The position numbers and the translations under genes were made by a program. The notes beneath the pieces are model-generated. The model was not told the origin of the DNA and searched no databases. It was given only the letters and a program-made list of their open reading frames with translations. A stretch of DNA of 64,000 bases from M3 sp045133615 (GTDB taxonomy: Bacteria > Bacteroidota > Bacteroidia > Bacteroidales > Muribaculaceae): contig JBGUUQ010000070.1 in assembly GCA_045133615.1 (NCBI GenBank), forward strand, positions 1-64,000, given 5' to 3'. Below, piece after piece: positions 54,901 to 62,494 of the stretch. The number at the start of each line of letters is the position of its first letter. Position 1 is the stretch's first letter.

Positions 54901-55035
54901 GTGTTCGGTGCCGTGCAAAATCCGTTCGTAATCACCAAGTACAAAGGTCTCGACCCCGAAGTTCAAGGCGGTATCGACAACAACGTTTATCCTCGTCCTG
55001 TTACATTCTCATTGGGCGTAGTTGCAACTTTCTAA
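51970..55035 (+). CDS. SusC-family TonB-dependent transporter (SusCDEF operon)
   Basis: This is a 1021-residue transporter: signal peptide (cleavage near FPALAQ, residue 29), carboxypeptidase-D-like domain, TonB-box-like VVLDEVVAIGYGVVKKED, plug with IRGGSSLNANNNPLVVIDGVPM and AIYGSRASNGVIIITTKKGK, barrel ending in FSLGVVATF. The start may be 51970 or 51991. Codon bias is strong. It heads SusC-SusD-SusE-SusF-like genes, the order of the starch utilisation system, but amylases are not in the window. A glucan or related oligosaccharide is a reasonable guess only. Confidence 0.95.
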   Translation: MKNICFQMTRKAWLAIAMVLCLSFPALAQKITVQGTVVDPAGEPLIGASVLAQGSSVGTATDFDGNFQIDVNPDASLIVSYVGYNTQTVAVNGRTSIKIVLEENTVVLDEVVAIGYGVVKKEDATGSVSMVKPDEIEAGLATSAQDLLVGASPGVVVTSNGGNPTGGATIRIRGGSSLNANNNPLVVIDGVPMTDMSYSGTDAMTMVAPDNIESMTILKDASATAIYGSRASNGVIIITTKKGKSGKPQINFSANFHVNTARNTLDLMDGDQYRAAIEKYVGTPEAMAKLGTANTDWQKEVLRTSFSHDYNLSIGGTVGFLPYRVSASYTDNQGILKTSSMQRTTAGITLTPKFFNGKLSITANVKGAYITTRNANTGAVGAATSFNPTLPVYSGQEIFNGYTNLVQGNGAPETNASQNPLQMLEDEKATSEILRSNGNIQFDYALHFFPDLHLNLNLGYDVAKSTSETTIAQNSIQAWRSNYSDGAGTFYDGYQLNRNTMLNFYANYKKEIEEIKSNVDVMAGYEWQRMDYHGRGISIMNTLGYVNDWATIYNNGEYSLIEDPTTADHVGKTYNNGVMDYWGNRLQLVSFFGRINYDFDNTYLLTFTLRNDGTSRFHKDSRWGLFPSLALGWKIINMPFMEKAKDVMNDFKLRLGWGVTGQQDINSYFPYMATYAISQQYGYYPSPSGDGTWISPLYPNAYDEKIKWEETTTWNVGIDMAFLNNRITAALDWYLRDTDDLLAWVPVPAGMTTSNYMNRNIGSLRNVGIEATVGAKPIVTKDFTWSTTVNVAWNKNEITKLTGNAETDSPVQATNTPSGTGTGLQWHMIGEPAYTYRVYQQVYDADGNPLEGQYVDQNGDGLINSSDLINYHSPDPKVTLSWNNTFNYKNWDLGIVLRANIGNYVYNNPRYERTRPADIYVPYGLTNLLNDEYLFTQVDGNRILSDYWVENASFIRCDNISLGYTWPELLNNALRLRVFGAVQNPFVITKYKGLDPEVQGGIDNNVYPRPVTFSLGVVATF

Positions 55036-55055
55036 TCTAAAAGCATTAAGATAAT

Positions 55056-56714
55056 ATGAAAAAATATAATAAAATTTTCGTAGCCCTCGGCTTGACACTC
55101 TCTCTCGGTGTCTCTTCATGTACCGGCGACCTCGACCTTATGCCTGAAGATCCCGATGTGACTACAGCCAATAAGGTAACTATCGAGCAAGCTCTTGCCG
55201 AGTGCTATCAGTCGCTTGCCACTGCAAGTTACGATGGCGCCAATGGTAGCCCCATCATTTCCGGATACGACGGAGGTATGGGTACTTTCCAACGTGCGGT
55301 ATTCTCTCTCAATGAGTTGACTGCCGACACATACTGCTGGAAACAGTTCTCCGATGCAGGTTTCTATGAATTGTCGACTGACAACTTCTCTGCATCCAAC
55401 CCCATTTTCTATGGTACGTATTCACGTCTTTACGTAGTTATCTCCATCTGTAACGAATTTATTCGTTCAGCTCAAGCCGGTCAATACGTGATGGGTGATA
55501 ACGTGACTGAAGATGTGGTTGCAGAATATTGCAATCAGGCTCGTATCCTCCGCGGGTTGAGCTACTTCTATCTTCTTGATATGTTTGGCAATGTTGGTTA
55601 TGCTGATGAATCAGTAGCTTCGGGTACTGCTCCGACTCAATCAACCCGTGCCGAAATTTATAACAAGGTGGTAGCTGAACTTGAAACTATCTCTGCCGCA
55701 TATGGCAACAATACTTCTGTAGCCTATGGTTATGTAGGAAAGGAAGCATGCGATGCTCTTCTTGCAAAATTCTACCTCAATGCAGGTGTTTTCACCGGTA
55801 CTCCCGCGTATGATAAGTGCTGGAACAAGTGTGAAGAAATCATTGCTCGCCATTCAGGGGGTTACGACAACTCAGGCCTTGCCAACCATTACAAGACACT
55901 TTTCGGTGCCAACAACGATGCATACGATATTTCCGGAAGCCGTGTTAAGGAGATTCTTTGGATTATCCCGCAAAACAGCGAGCACCTCACTTCTTATGGT
56001 AACTCTACTTTCATGATGGCTGCCGGTACATCCAACTCTACCGCAGATGCAACATGGTCGATGAGTGCTTCAGATTACAACTTCAACGCTGCTTGGACTT
56101 GTATGAATGCCCGTCAACAATTCTCTGAAAAGTTCACTTGGAATTCCGACGGCACTTGCGACGATACCCGTACCGAACTTTGGCGTACTTCAGTTCATGG
56201 TTTTACTATCGACAACCCCGACATTAAAGGTTTCGACAACGGTTATGCCAATATGAAGTTCTCTAACTTCGCTTACAATGATGATGGAACTGTGAACGAA
56301 GCGGAATCGCCCTCTGCTGCAAATACTTTTGCTGATGCCGACTATCCCGTGATTCGTCTTGCCGAAATCTATCTTACTGCTGCGGAAGCAAACATTGTAG
56401 GCAACGCTGGTGATGCAAGCAAAGCACTCACATATGTGAACTATGTACGTGGTCGCGCAGGTGTATCTGCATGGACTGTTGCTGATATGACTCCCGCTAA
56501 CATCCTCGACGAACGTGCTCGCGAACTTTACGGTGAAAACTGCCGTCGTACCGACCTCGTACGTCATGGCAAATTTGCCGGCAGCGCGTATAATTGGAAC
56601 TGGAAAGGCGACGTAGCCGAAGGTGGTACATCAATCCCCGTTCACTACGATCTCTTCCCCATTCCTTCGACTATTATCGGTGTGATGAGCTACGAGCAAA
56701 ACCCCGGTTATTAA
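55056..56714 (+). CDS. SusD-family outer-membrane lipoprotein
   Basis: This is a 552-residue SusD homologue with lipobox GVSSCTGD (Cys about residue 22). Motifs include ARILRGLSYFYLLDMFGNVGY, YPVIRLAEIYLTAAEANIVG, VNYVRGRAGVSAWT, ILDERARELYGENCRRTDLVRHGKF and the end IPSTIIGVMSYEQNPGY. It starts 20 bases after SusC and is expected to cap its barrel. Confidence 0.95.
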   Translation: MKKYNKIFVALGLTLSLGVSSCTGDLDLMPEDPDVTTANKVTIEQALAECYQSLATASYDGANGSPIISGYDGGMGTFQRAVFSLNELTADTYCWKQFSDAGFYELSTDNFSASNPIFYGTYSRLYVVISICNEFIRSAQAGQYVMGDNVTEDVVAEYCNQARILRGLSYFYLLDMFGNVGYADESVASGTAPTQSTRAEIYNKVVAELETISAAYGNNTSVAYGYVGKEACDALLAKFYLNAGVFTGTPAYDKCWNKCEEIIARHSGGYDNSGLANHYKTLFGANNDAYDISGSRVKEILWIIPQNSEHLTSYGNSTFMMAAGTSNSTADATWSMSASDYNFNAAWTCMNARQQFSEKFTWNSDGTCDDTRTELWRTSVHGFTIDNPDIKGFDNGYANMKFSNFAYNDDGTVNEAESPSAANTFADADYPVIRLAEIYLTAAEANIVGNAGDASKALTYVNYVRGRAGVSAWTVADMTPANILDERARELYGENCRRTDLVRHGKFAGSAYNWNWKGDVAEGGTSIPVHYDLFPIPSTIIGVMSYEQNPGY

Positions 56715-56752
56715 TCGATTAAAATGTCTAATAACATTAACAAAGATTGAAA

Positions 56753-57634
56753 ATGAAAAAATTCTCAATATTGTTTGCGTGTCTTGTAGCTGCATTCGGA
56801 TTCGTCGCTTGTGAGGACGATAAGGATCCCGTTTACCAAGACCCGACAGAATTTGTGCTCAATACTCCGGCTACCGCCAACATGTATCATGAGCTTTACG
56901 AAGGTGGTACAATCACTTTCACTTGCTCTCAGCCCAACTATGGCTACTCTGCAATTGCTACTTATGGAGTGGAAGTTTCTCTCACCGAAGATTTTGCCGA
57001 AGTGCAAGTGCTTGAACCTACAACTCCGACTTCAGCCACTCTCGTTCTTGAGATGAAGCGTTTTGCTCAAGCTATCAACGCTCTTCGTGGAATTTCCACT
57101 ATCTCTGAGTACACTGATGCCGATCCTATGTCGGTATATGTACGCGCTACTGCTATGATCAGCGGTATCGAAGGTAGTGAAATCACTTCCAATTGGGTTA
57201 AAATCAATAATGTGAAGACCTATGCTACTGTTCGCGAACCGGGCATAATCTACTTGATTGGTAACGTACACGGATCAAATGCATGGGTATCTCCCGATGA
57301 AAGTAATGCTGCTTCTCTTGAACCGTGGACGCTTAAAGAAAATGCCGACGAAATCGACTCCAAGATTTATCACGGCACATTCTACATCCCTGAACCGGTT
57401 GGCGATGATGGTCTTATCTTCCGATTCTATACCAAACTTACCGGTTGGGAAACGGATTCTTATGGTACTCAAGTCGATGACAATCCTATCGAAATCGAAC
57501 TCTCTGACAATGCATTCTCAGGAAGCATTATGAAGGGTAAGGGTTCATATAAGATTATGGGTTGGACCGGTGGTACATTGGAGATGACCGTTGACCTCAA
57601 GGATATGAAAGTTTATTATAAGCAAATCGACTAA
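56753..57634 (+). CDS. SusE-like outer-membrane lipoprotein
   Basis: This is a 293-residue lipoprotein (lipobox GFVACEDDKD). The N-terminal SusE domain is evident (PTEFVLNTPATANMYHELYEGGTITFTCSQPNYGYSAIATYGVEVSLTEDF). The C-terminal half (IYLIGNVHGSNAWVSPDESN, FRFYTKLTGWETDSYGTQ) resembles SusE/F carbohydrate-binding modules. SusE-like proteins bind glycan at the cell surface. The ATG at 56753 is preferred over a TTG two codons earlier. It starts 38 bases after SusD. Confidence 0.88.
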   Translation: MKKFSILFACLVAAFGFVACEDDKDPVYQDPTEFVLNTPATANMYHELYEGGTITFTCSQPNYGYSAIATYGVEVSLTEDFAEVQVLEPTTPTSATLVLEMKRFAQAINALRGISTISEYTDADPMSVYVRATAMISGIEGSEITSNWVKINNVKTYATVREPGIIYLIGNVHGSNAWVSPDESNAASLEPWTLKENADEIDSKIYHGTFYIPEPVGDDGLIFRFYTKLTGWETDSYGTQVDDNPIEIELSDNAFSGSIMKGKGSYKIMGWTGGTLEMTVDLKDMKVYYKQID

Positions 57635-57715
57635 TTCGATAACAATTTCTTGACTTTCGGTTGCAGGGCGCAACCTTGCAACCGAGGTCATCAAATAATC
57701 AACAAAAACAGATAT

Positions 57716-59146
57716 ATGAAAAAATATAGCATATTTTTGATGATGGCTCTTGCGCTTGGATTCACAGCCTGTGACGGCTATGAAGAACCCAATCCCGCTC
57801 CTCAGAACAACCCGCAAGAAACTATCATGGGCACCGACGGCATCGTTACCGTAGCCAATGGTGAGGCTCTTACTGCCGGTGCTGCAAGCCTCAGTGAAGT
57901 AGAATCTGTCGCTGTGCTTGAAGTTGTAGAAGTTAAGGATTTCCCTGCAAGCAGCGAGCTTCAAGTTGTTATGCAAATTTCCAAGAGCGCCGATTTCTCT
58001 TCGGCTACCGATGTGGCAACATCTTTGGTTGACGGTATCGTGACAGTGGCTGCTGCTGATTGGCAAGCTGCTCACCTTACTGAATTCGGCAAGAACCCCA
58101 AAGCTCAGCAGACTTATGTGCGCTTTGCATTATATGAAGTGATCGGTACTTCTGTAGTGCGTATCGGTCAAACTGCCGACACCTATTATCAGTCTGAAAC
58201 CACTTCTCTTATGGTGACTCCGTATCCCACCGACTACTTCATTGACGAAGCTTACTACCTCGTATGTTCTTCTGATGGTATGGATGTGGCTAAAGCCCGT
58301 GTTCTCGACCATGTAGGCGATGTTTACGACAATCCCGTCTTTACCCTTAAGGTCGACATCGAAGAAGCAGAAGCTGCTGCCGGTTGGACTTGGAAGATTC
58401 TTTCTGAATCACAACTCCTTTACGGTGTTGATGCCGCTGCTACCGGCGAACTCAAGGGCGACCTCGTTGTAGGCGGTGAAGCTGCCGTAATCAACCAATA
58501 CGGTCCGTTCTTGATTTCAATCAATATGTATGAACTTACCTATGAAGTTACATCAGCCGTAGACAATCTTTGGGTTGTGGAATCCGGTAAGGTGGCAGCC
58601 AAGAGTCCGATGCTTTACACGATGAACTTCACAGAGTACAAAGGTTATGCTGTATTTACCGGTGTTGACGGTTTCCAATTGAAGACCGATACCAACGCTC
58701 GTAAGGCTAAGACTTACGGACCCGGCGAAACTGACGGAACTATTGCTGTAGGCGCAACTGCAATGATTCCTCATGATGTGACAGGTCCGCAATGGGTTGT
58801 TGTTAACACTGCCGCTTTGACATACTCTACTACTCTCATCGAGACTATCGGTATCGTAGGTGATGCAGTCGGAAGTTGGAATGACGACGTTGTTCTTACA
58901 CCCAACGATGACTACACTCAATGGAGTGCTACCGTTGACTTGACTACTGCCGGATTTAAGTTCCGTGCCAACGCTGCTTGGGATATCAACTGGGGTTGGG
59001 ATGGTGACAACGGTGTGGTCGTTTCAAATGCTCAAGTAGGCGATCCGGGTCACTTCCATGTAGACGAAGCCGGTACTTATGAAGTGGTATTCACTCCCAC
59101 TGCATTGGCTAAAACTCCCGCTTCGGTTACTTTCACAAAGAAGTAA
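57716..59146 (+). CDS. SusF/SusE-like outer-membrane lipoprotein
   Basis: This is a 476-residue lipoprotein (lipobox GFTACDGY). It has SusE-type N-terminal modules (about residues 45-165) and a second module to about 380. The final SusF-like binding module (IGIVGDAVGSWNDDVVLTPN, FKFRANAAWDINWGWDGDNG, GTYEVVFTP) has the aromatic residues that bind starch in SusE/SusF. The start at 57716 is set by the signal peptide. It ends the operon before a strong terminator. Confidence 0.88.
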   Translation: MKKYSIFLMMALALGFTACDGYEEPNPAPQNNPQETIMGTDGIVTVANGEALTAGAASLSEVESVAVLEVVEVKDFPASSELQVVMQISKSADFSSATDVATSLVDGIVTVAAADWQAAHLTEFGKNPKAQQTYVRFALYEVIGTSVVRIGQTADTYYQSETTSLMVTPYPTDYFIDEAYYLVCSSDGMDVAKARVLDHVGDVYDNPVFTLKVDIEEAEAAAGWTWKILSESQLLYGVDAAATGELKGDLVVGGEAAVINQYGPFLISINMYELTYEVTSAVDNLWVVESGKVAAKSPMLYTMNFTEYKGYAVFTGVDGFQLKTDTNARKAKTYGPGETDGTIAVGATAMIPHDVTGPQWVVVNTAALTYSTTLIETIGIVGDAVGSWNDDVVLTPNDDYTQWSATVDLTTAGFKFRANAAWDINWGWDGDNGVVVSNAQVGDPGHFHVDEAGTYEVVFTPTALAKTPASVTFTKK

Positions 59147-59171
59147 ATCGATTCATTGATTCATATTTCCG

Positions 59172-59204
59172 GCGGGCGGCTCATTGAGTCGCCCGCTCTT
59201 TTTT
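59172..59204 (+). terminator. Terminator of the SusCDEF operon
   Basis: An 11-bp stem (GCGGGCGGCTC with GAGTCGCCCGC, one G-U), loop ATT, followed by TCTTTTTT. Confidence 0.9.
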
Positions 59205-59234
59205 GCCCTTGTAGGGGTATATTCGCAAAAGCGT

Positions 59235-59500
59235 AACGAATCTTTCAGATTCGAACGGGCTGTTTATCGTTTATCGGTGGTGACCGAACGTAGGGAGGTC
59301 TCCACCGGCTAATAGTTAATGATTGCTCCGCAATCGCTACGCTCACGTCCTATATCCCATAAACACCTTACCAACTCTGTTTTGTAAAGAACTCAACAGG
59401 ATTGCGAAGCAATCTTTAAAAGTAGCCGTGGGTAACCGAGCGATAGCGAGGTCACCCACGGTGAGTGATGAATCCACCACCCGAATCTGAAAGATTCGTT
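59235..59500 (+). repeat. REP/BIME-like palindromic element (copy D)
   Basis: It has the same ends as copies B and C (AACGAATCTTTCAGATTCG and CGAATCTGAAAGATTCGTT) and the same inner hairpins (GATTGCTCCGCAATC, GATTGCGAAGCAATC). The inner sequence is more diverged and longer (266 bp), for example GGTGACCGAACGTAGGGAGG. Confidence 0.88.
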
Positions 59501-59533
59501 AATTAAATTGGCAAATTATAATAAAAACATCGG

Positions 59534-59579
59534 ATTCTTGAGCGCTAACTCGAAAAAAAGTGAGTTAGCGCTCAAGAAT
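59534..59579. repeat. Perfect 18-bp inverted repeat
   Basis: ATTCTTGAGCGCTAACTC and its exact reverse complement flank an A-rich 10-base loop. It has no T run, so a terminator is doubtful. It lies between REP copy D and the promoter of the next gene. Confidence 0.85.
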
Positions 59580-59620
59580 TGCTGCAATCGGCTGCGATGG
59601 AAAAGATTTATGTTAAAAAA

Positions 59621-59652
59621 TTTGCGGGAGCGTGAAATATTGGTTAACTTTG
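59621..59652 (+). promoter_or_regulatory. Promoter of the secreted SusF-like protein gene
   Basis: TTTG (59621-59624), 20 bases, TAACTTTG (59645-59652): a full consensus match, giving a leader of about 95 bases. Confidence 0.7.
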
Positions 59653-59753
59653 GTGCGTTATTTATAGCGATGGAATCCTTTCGAGATTGGATGTCACTAT
59701 GATAGCAATTTTAATTAACCTATTTTGTATTACTTTTTTAACCTAAAAAACAA

Positions 59754-60659
59754 ATGAAGAAAATTTTTACTCTTGCTTTGTCTTTTGCAGCAGTAGTTGC
59801 GGCTTCTGCTCAATGTTATGTAGTCGGTCCTGTGAATGGAAACTCAGATTGGGCTGATGCTGATAACATCCCTAATTATGCTGAACTTACTGAAAAGGAA
59901 GCCGGCGTATATACCGGTGAGGTTTCGTTGGAATCAGGTTGGTTCGGTATTTCTGAAGCAACCGGTACATGGGATGATGTAAACGCAATGCGTTGGTTCC
60001 CCGCCGATGGTAAAGCTGCTATCGAAATCGGACAAGAAAAGGCTATTGCAATTGAACGTGTACAAGGTGGTGAAGATGCATTTAATCTTGGTACCGCAGC
60101 TACTGTTACTTTCACTGTTGACCTTAACGAAGGTTGGTTCAAGGTGGAATCAGAAGGCGAAATCGTAGTTGATATGAACTTGTATCTCCGTGGTGGTGGC
60201 ACAGATCCCAACTGGGGCGCTCTTCCCGAATATCAATTCACTGAAGATCCTGCCGGCACTTGGACTCTCAATACTACTGTAGAAATTTCTGAAGGTTTCA
60301 AGATTGCCAATCCCGGATGGCTTGCAGACCTTAACTTCGGTTCTGCTCCTGTTGAAGAAGGCGAATCTGTACCTGCTGTAGAACTTGGCACTCCTTATAC
60401 TCTCTATGCCGGTGGTGACAGTGGCAACCTCTTCTTCAACGAAACGATCACTGCTACCAAGATGGTTGTTACCATCACTGCTGATGGTGCTACTCTTCTC
60501 GTAGAAGGTTCTGTAGGAGCTATCGAAGATATCGAAATCGATAGCAACGAAGCAGTTGAATACTACAACCTCCAAGGTGTGAAGGTTAACGGCGAACTCC
60601 CCGCAGGTCTCTACATCGCTAAGCAAGGTGTTAAGACTTCTAAGGTAATCGTTAAGTAA
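59754..60659 (+). CDS. Secreted glycan-binding-like protein with C-terminal sorting-like tail
   Basis: This is a 301-residue secreted protein with signal peptide MKKIFTLALSFAAVVAASA and no lipobox. Two beta-sandwich modules follow: residues 20-125 (CYVVGPVNGNSDWADADN, EVSLESGWFGISEATGTWDD) and 135-245 (MNLYLRGGGTDPNWGALPEYQF, GFKIANPGWLADLNFGS). They resemble SusF-type carbohydrate-binding modules. The tail (AVEYYNLQGVKVNGELPAGLYIAKQG...SKVIVK) looks like a type A (T9SS) C-terminal sorting domain. It follows the SusCDEF operon but has its own promoter. The substrate is unknown. Confidence 0.75.
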   Translation: MKKIFTLALSFAAVVAASAQCYVVGPVNGNSDWADADNIPNYAELTEKEAGVYTGEVSLESGWFGISEATGTWDDVNAMRWFPADGKAAIEIGQEKAIAIERVQGGEDAFNLGTAATVTFTVDLNEGWFKVESEGEIVVDMNLYLRGGGTDPNWGALPEYQFTEDPAGTWTLNTTVEISEGFKIANPGWLADLNFGSAPVEEGESVPAVELGTPYTLYAGGDSGNLFFNETITATKMVVTITADGATLLVEGSVGAIEDIEIDSNEAVEYYNLQGVKVNGELPAGLYIAKQGVKTSKVIVK

Positions 60660-60687
60660 TCGACCCCCTTACGAATAAAAACACAGT

Positions 60688-60720
60688 CGGGCGACTCCAT
60701 CGGAGCCGCCCGCTTTGTTT
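60688..60720 (+). terminator. Terminator after the secreted protein gene
   Basis: Interrupted stem CGGGCG-CTCC / GGAG-CGCCCG with an ATC loop, followed by CTTTGTTT. Confidence 0.75.
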
Positions 60721-60749
60721 CTCTGCCTCCGTCGCGGATTGAATATAGC

Positions 60750-60822
60750 AAGATTGCTCTACAACCGCTACGGCTGCTGTGTTTGTGTTTTCGACGCGTT
60801 TGTATAGGATTGCGAAGCAATC
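60750..60822 (+). repeat. Degenerate REP-like fragment (copy E)
   Basis: It contains AAGATTGCTCTACAACCGC and the family hairpin GATTGCGAAGCAATC at 60808-60822; the outer ends are missing. Confidence 0.5.
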
Positions 60823-60868
60823 GCTACGGCGATTTTAATCGGACGCGAATAATAAAAGTGAAATAAAT

Positions 60869-60899
60869 TTTGCAGAATATAACTAATTAGTTATATTTG
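60869..60899 (+). promoter_or_regulatory. higBA promoter with overlapping operator palindrome
   Basis: TTTG (60869-60872), 19 bases, TATATTTG (60892-60899). A perfect 22-bp palindrome with arm AATATAACTAA occupies 60876-60897, covering the spacer and the -7 box. This is the expected binding site of the HTH antitoxin. Confidence 0.75.
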
Positions 60900-60903
60900 T
60901 GGT

Positions 60904-61269
60904 GTGAATACAATCAGTGACAAGCAATCGGATATTCGTGTTATTTATAAAACAGAAGAATTTAATCGGTTTTATGAAGGGCTGAGTAGTCGAGTGCAAC
61001 AGAAGTTTAAATATACGCTGAATATCATTCAGACAATATATGCAATTCCAACTAAATATGTCAAACATTTAGAAAATACGGATTTGTATGAAATGCGTGT
61101 ATCTATTAGCACTAATGAATATCGTACAATATTGTTTGCGATTGATCATGATAGTTTGATACAGGCGACGAAGATTGTTTTACTTAATGGATTTGTGAAA
61201 AAATCCACGAAAGATTACAATGCTCAAATAGAAAAGGCAGAACGAATATTAAAAGATTTGGAACTATGA
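60904..61269 (+). CDS. RelE/HigB-type toxin
   Basis: This is a 121-residue protein of the RelE/ParE superfamily, closest in layout to HigB (Gp49-like) toxins, which cleave mRNA on the ribosome. Visible features are the helix-rich start (TEEFNRFYEGLSSRVQQKFKYTLNII), the KHLENTDLYEMRVSISTNEYRTILFAID core and the NGFVKKSTKDYNAQIEKAERI tail with basic residues. The only upstream start is GTG at 60904, five bases after the -7 box, so the message may be leaderless. Its stop overlaps the antitoxin ATG (ATGA). Toxin-first order is typical of HigBA. Confidence 0.88.
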   Translation: MNTISDKQSDIRVIYKTEEFNRFYEGLSSRVQQKFKYTLNIIQTIYAIPTKYVKHLENTDLYEMRVSISTNEYRTILFAIDHDSLIQATKIVLLNGFVKKSTKDYNAQIEKAERILKDLEL

Positions 61270-61589
61270 GACAGCTTGATGAGACTAAATTGGCAAAGTT
61301 ATCGACGACAAACCGTATGCTTGACGAAGAATATGGAGAACATGGCACGCCTACCCGCGATGCATTTGATGAGAAATCGATTGCATGGTTTTATGGTGAA
61401 ATATTGCGAGACAGACGGAAGTCGCTTAATCTTACCCAAAAACAACTTGCCAAACGAGTGGGTAGGGAGCAAAGTTATATTGCACGTGTTGAAAAAGGAG
61501 AGACCGACATCCAAGTATCAAGTTTCTTCCGTATAGCTCACGCTTTGGGAATAGAGTTTCGCCCCACGTTTGTAGTACAGCAGACATAG
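61266..61589 (+). CDS. HigA-like XRE antitoxin
   Basis: This is a 107-residue antitoxin. A C-terminal HTH_XRE domain (LRDRRKSLNLTQKQLAKRVGREQSYIARVEKGETDIQVSSFFRIAHALG, residues 48-97) binds DNA. The N-terminal 45 residues presumably neutralise the toxin. It overlaps the toxin gene by 4 bases and the convergent HAD gene by 52 bases at its 3' end. It is likely to repress the operon at the palindrome at 60876. Confidence 0.9.
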   Translation: MRQLDETKLAKLSTTNRMLDEEYGEHGTPTRDAFDEKSIAWFYGEILRDRRKSLNLTQKQLAKRVGREQSYIARVEKGETDIQVSSFFRIAHALGIEFRPTFVVQQT

Positions 61590-62401
61590 TCGGCAGCGAT
61601 GAAGCGGGCGACGGAATCGGTGGAGTTGGGACCGATGACTTCGTCGGCAGCGGAGCGGACTTCGGGGAGGGCGTTTTCCACGGCGACGGCTACGTCGGCA
61701 ATTTCCATCATGGGAAGGTCGTTGAGATTGTCGCCGAACACTACGAGTCGGTCGGCGCCGACAGCTTTTTTTAATCGTTTTATAGCAGCAGCTTTCGATA
61801 CTCCAGGGGCAAAGACTTCGAGGATGCCGGTGTCGGGCCCGAAGATGTCGATGTAGGCGGACACAGAGCAAGCTCCTGTGGAGCGCAAGGCGTCGGCGAG
61901 GGCAAATATACGCCGACATTCGCCCATCGCGAAATAAAGCGCTACAGAGCCTTCGACGGTCGTCGCTTCGTTGATGTAGAAACGCTTTAGTGCGGCATGC
62001 TCGCGCTCAGCGACAAATTTGCGCTCCTTTTCCGACATATTGCCGTGGTAGTAGACTCGCATCATAGAGTCGCTGCCCAGAGTGTAGACAAACGGTGTGA
62101 CGCCGTATTTGCGAAACAGCAGTTCTATCGCTTCGCAAGCATAGGGATGCATGGTCTGTGCGTGTTCGTAGCGCTGCTTGCGGCGGTTCCACAGAGCTGC
62201 GCCGGTCATCACCACAGCCGGTAGGGAGGTGGCGGTTGCCGAGAGCAGAGGCTCCACGGTGGCAGGCGTACGGGCTGTGGCCACGGTGATCAGCGCCCCT
62301 TGTGCGGTGAGGTCGGAGATGATGCGGGCAGTCTCGGTTGAGACGCGACTGTCGGGCGCGAGAAGCGTCCCATCCATATCTGAAACATAAAGCGTAGTCA
62401 T
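61538..62401 (-). CDS. Cof-type HAD-superfamily hydrolase
   Basis: This is a 288-residue sugar-phosphate-type phosphatase of HAD subclass IIB. The catalytic motif is YVSDMDGTLLAPDSRV; motif III Lys in GVSKAAAIKRLKKAVG; motif IV VVFGDNLNDLPMMEIAD. The cap domain lies between. The natural end would be expected near SVARFIAADYVCC; 12 further residues run into the antitoxin gene on the other strand. The start at 62401 places the motif at residue 8, as usual. A -7 box (TAAATTTG, 62407-62414 minus strand) would put the transcript start at or near the ATG. Confidence 0.92.
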   Translation of the reverse strand: MTTLYVSDMDGTLLAPDSRVSTETARIISDLTAQGALITVATARTPATVEPLLSATATSLPAVVMTGAALWNRRKQRYEHAQTMHPYACEAIELLFRKYGVTPFVYTLGSDSMMRVYYHGNMSEKERKFVAEREHAALKRFYINEATTVEGSVALYFAMGECRRIFALADALRSTGACSVSAYIDIFGPDTGILEVFAPGVSKAAAIKRLKKAVGADRLVVFGDNLNDLPMMEIADVAVAVENALPEVRSAADEVIGPNSTDSVARFIAADYVCCTTNVGRNSIPKA

Positions 62402-62425
62402 TGGTGCAAATTTACAAAAATTTTC

Positions 62426-62456
62426 TTGCAACGGAAGTGGCGAATTACTACATTTG
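62426..62456 (+). promoter_or_regulatory. Promoter of ilvA
   Basis: TTG (62426-62428), 20 bases, TACATTTG (62449-62456), 38 bases before the start codon. Confidence 0.65.
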
Positions 62457-62494
62457 CGGTACTTATTCAATACAATCAAACGTCATTAACCATT

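Noticed and set aside
59508..59702. 64-codon plus-strand ORF before the secreted protein gene
   Set aside because: It spans a perfect inverted repeat and the consensus promoter of the next gene, and its sequence resembles no family.
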